6,433 bases of DNA from Gemmatimonadales bacterium. GTDB taxonomy: Bacteria > Gemmatimonadota > Gemmatimonadetes > Gemmatimonadales > GWC2-71-9. Numbering within the stretch: the stretch's first letter is position 1; each line of letters starts with the position of its first letter. Shown in pieces: positions 5,284 to 6,433 of this stretch. Position numbers and translations under genes: made by a program. The stretch is from contig JACCSZ010000414.1 in the NCBI GenBank assembly GCA_013812695.1, positions 1 through 6,433 of the forward strand. The letters are read 5' to 3'. The notes under the pieces are model-generated. The model did no database searches, was not told the DNA's origin, and saw only the letters and a list, made by a program, of their open reading frames with translations.

Positions 5284-5970
5284 GTGAACGTAACTGCCCA
5301 TCCCGACTCGCTTACCCGATCCGTAGAGGACTATCTCAAGGCCATCTATCGCCTGAGCCCCGAAGGCCGGCCCGCATCCACCCGCGACATCGCCCACCTG
5401 CTTGAGCTGTCCCCGCCGTCGGTAAGCGGCATGGTCAAACGGCTGTCGGAGTTGGGTTTGCTCGAGCATATCCCGTACAGGGGCGCGCAACTGACCGAAG
5501 CCGGCCGGAGCGCAGCGCTCCGGATGGTCCGCCGGCACCGCCTGATCGAGGCCTACCTGGTCGAGTTCCTGGGCTACAGTTGGGATGCCGTGCACGCGGA
5601 GGCCGAGCGGCTGGAGCATGCGGTCTCGGACCCGCTGGTCGAGCGGATGGCGGCCGCGCTGGGCCACCCGTCGGTCGACCCGCATGGCGATCCGATCCCG
5701 GCCACCGACGGCTCCATTCACGAGCTCGCGAGCACGGCCCTCGCCGATGTCGCAACGGGCCGGACCGTCGAGATCCGCCGCGTGGACGAGCGCGATCCGG
5801 AGCGGCTCCGCTACCTCGCGGCGCGCGGGCTCGTGCCCGGCGGCGTCGTCACCCTGCGCGACCGCCAGCCGTTCGGCGGGCCGGTGACCGTGGAGGTCGC
5901 GGGTGTCCGGCACGTGATCGGGACCGAGCTCGCGCGGGTGGTGCTCTGCGGGTCCGAGGAAACCCAATGA
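5284..5970 (+). CDS. mntR: DtxR-family metal-dependent repressor, MntR-like with C-terminal SH3/FeoA domain
   Basis: This 228-residue regulator has DtxR-like length. It comprises a winged helix-turn-helix (10-75, with LLELSPPSVSGMVKRLSELG at 39-58), a metal-binding and dimerisation domain (about 76-140), and a C-terminal SH3-like/FeoA domain (about 150-222). By alignment to memory, Asp16 in EDYLKAIY occupies the position of Asp8 in B. subtilis MntR, where DtxR has Met10. His85 and Glu89 (RRHRLIEAYL) match DtxR His79/Glu83. His104, Glu108, Glu111 and His112 (VHAEAERLEH) match His98, Cys102, Glu105 and His106, with Glu in place of Cys as in MntR. This favours Mn2+ over Fe2+ as the corepressor. 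The GTG start has only a weak TTGAG six bases upstream. Its stop codon overlaps the transporter start. A DtxR-type box overlaps its promoter, so it probably represses its own operon when metal is abundant. An iron-sensing IdeR-type role is the main alternative. Confidence 0.88.
   Translation: MNVTAHPDSLTRSVEDYLKAIYRLSPEGRPASTRDIAHLLELSPPSVSGMVKRLSELGLLEHIPYRGAQLTEAGRSAALRMVRRHRLIEAYLVEFLGYSWDAVHAEAERLEHAVSDPLVERMAAALGHPSVDPHGDPIPATDGSIHELASTALADVATGRTVEIRRVDERDPERLRYLAARGLVPGGVVTLRDRQPFGGPVTVEVAGVRHVIGTELARVVLCGSEETQ
5956..5960 (+). promoter_or_regulatory. Shine-Dalgarno of the NRAMP transporter gene
   Basis: GAGGA lies inside the end of mntR, six bases before the ATG at 5967. Together with the ATGA stop/start overlap it supports this start and translational coupling. 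Confidence 0.65.
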
Positions 5971-6433
5971 GCGCCGCCAGCACCCCTCCGGTCGAGCACC
6001 TTGGCGGCTGGCGCTACCCGCGCACGCTCCCGAGCCTGCCCGAGTCACATCATACGGTCCCCATCCCGCGGGGTGCCTCGTTCTGGCGGAAGGCGCTCGC
6101 CTTCGCCGGTCCCGGCTACATGGTGGCCGTGGGTTACATGGATCCGGGCAACTGGGCGACCGACCTCGCCGGCGGCTCGCGCTTCGGCTACACGCTGCTC
6201 AGCGTCGTCCTGATCTCGAACCTGATGGCGATCCTGCTGCAGGCGCTGGCCCTCAAGCTCGGCATCGCCACCGGGCGCGACCTGGCGCAGGCGTGCCGCG
6301 ATCACTACTCCCGCCCCGTGAGCTTCGTGCTCTGGGTCCTCTGCGAGATCGCCATCGCCGCCTGCGATCTGGCGGAGGTGATCGGATCGGCCATCGCGCT
6401 GAACCTGCTGTTCGGGATTCCGCTCCTCTGGGG
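5967..6433 (+). CDS. mntH: NRAMP-family Mn2+/divalent metal transporter MntH (3' end outside window)
   Basis: The first 155 residues are present; the rest of a protein normally about 400-450 residues long lies beyond the window. After a cytoplasmic N-terminal tail of about 40 residues, the first transmembrane segment carries the NRAMP signature GYMDPGNWATDLAGG (56-70). Asp59 and Asn62 there are metal ligands in characterised family members. Further conserved blocks are SNLMAILLQALALKLGIATG (84-103), CRDHYSRPV (110-118) and CDLAEVIGSAIALNLLFGIP (133-152), all close in pattern to E. coli MntH. The protein is expected to import Mn2+ (possibly Fe2+) with protons across the inner membrane. Its second metal-site motif in TM6 is not in the window, so selectivity cannot be read. 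It starts at an ATG overlapping the mntR stop (ATGA), behind GAGGA, so it is translationally coupled and shares the metal-controlled promoter. Confidence 0.92.
   Translation, partial: MSAASTPPVEHLGGWRYPRTLPSLPESHHTVPIPRGASFWRKALAFAGPGYMVAVGYMDPGNWATDLAGGSRFGYTLLSVVLISNLMAILLQALALKLGIATGRDLAQACRDHYSRPVSFVLWVLCEIAIAACDLAEVIGSAIALNLLFGIPLLW

Overview
This is a GC-rich, gene-dense bacterial chromosomal window with short intergenic gaps and frequent GTG or TTG starts. It carries nine protein genes. Seven are complete and two run off the window ends. No tRNA, rRNA, CRISPR array, insertion sequence, phage gene or integration scar is visible. The codon bias (G/C third positions) is uniform throughout, so nothing points to recent transfer. 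The protein families are too widespread to fix the phylum. A high-GC soil-type bacterium such as a gemmatimonadote, acidobacterium or actinobacterium would fit, but that is a guess.

Left arm (minus strand, 1-1564): a two-gene unit. An RsbRD-N-like, all-helical, possibly sensory protein (start best placed at a GTG behind a strong GGAGG) is followed 17 bp later by a membrane-anchored family-2 glycosyltransferase of the HpnB/CrtQ type, whose C-terminal end lies outside the window. Across a 48-bp divergent gap, the plus strand begins with an S66 LD-carboxypeptidase (murein tetrapeptide recycling). This makes the left half loosely envelope-themed.

Middle (plus strand, 2580-5187): a 7-bp hairpin follows the carboxypeptidase. 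Then comes a run of closely spaced genes: an alpha/beta hydrolase, a short-chain dehydrogenase/reductase (2-bp gap), an FmdB-type zinc-ribbon protein with an odd Cys/His-rich tail, and a Nudix hydrolase resembling CoA pyrophosphatases. They look like one transcription unit of general housekeeping or detoxification genes without an obvious single pathway.

Right arm (plus strand, 5188-6433): the clearest regulatory story in the window. A good sigma70-type promoter (TTGACA, 16 bp, TATATT) is overlapped by a perfect inverted repeat TTAGG-CATT-CCTAA that matches the core of DtxR/IdeR-family boxes. Directly downstream lies a DtxR-family regulator with MntR-like metal ligands. Its stop codon overlaps the start (ATGA) of an NRAMP-type Mn2+/divalent metal transporter. 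I infer a self-repressing mntR-mntH operon for manganese (possibly iron) homeostasis.

I do not see a wholly novel system. The most worthwhile items are the metal-responsive operator and promoter, the MntR-type ligand set in a DtxR-length protein with an SH3/FeoA domain, the Cys/His tail on the zinc-ribbon protein, and several start-site corrections.
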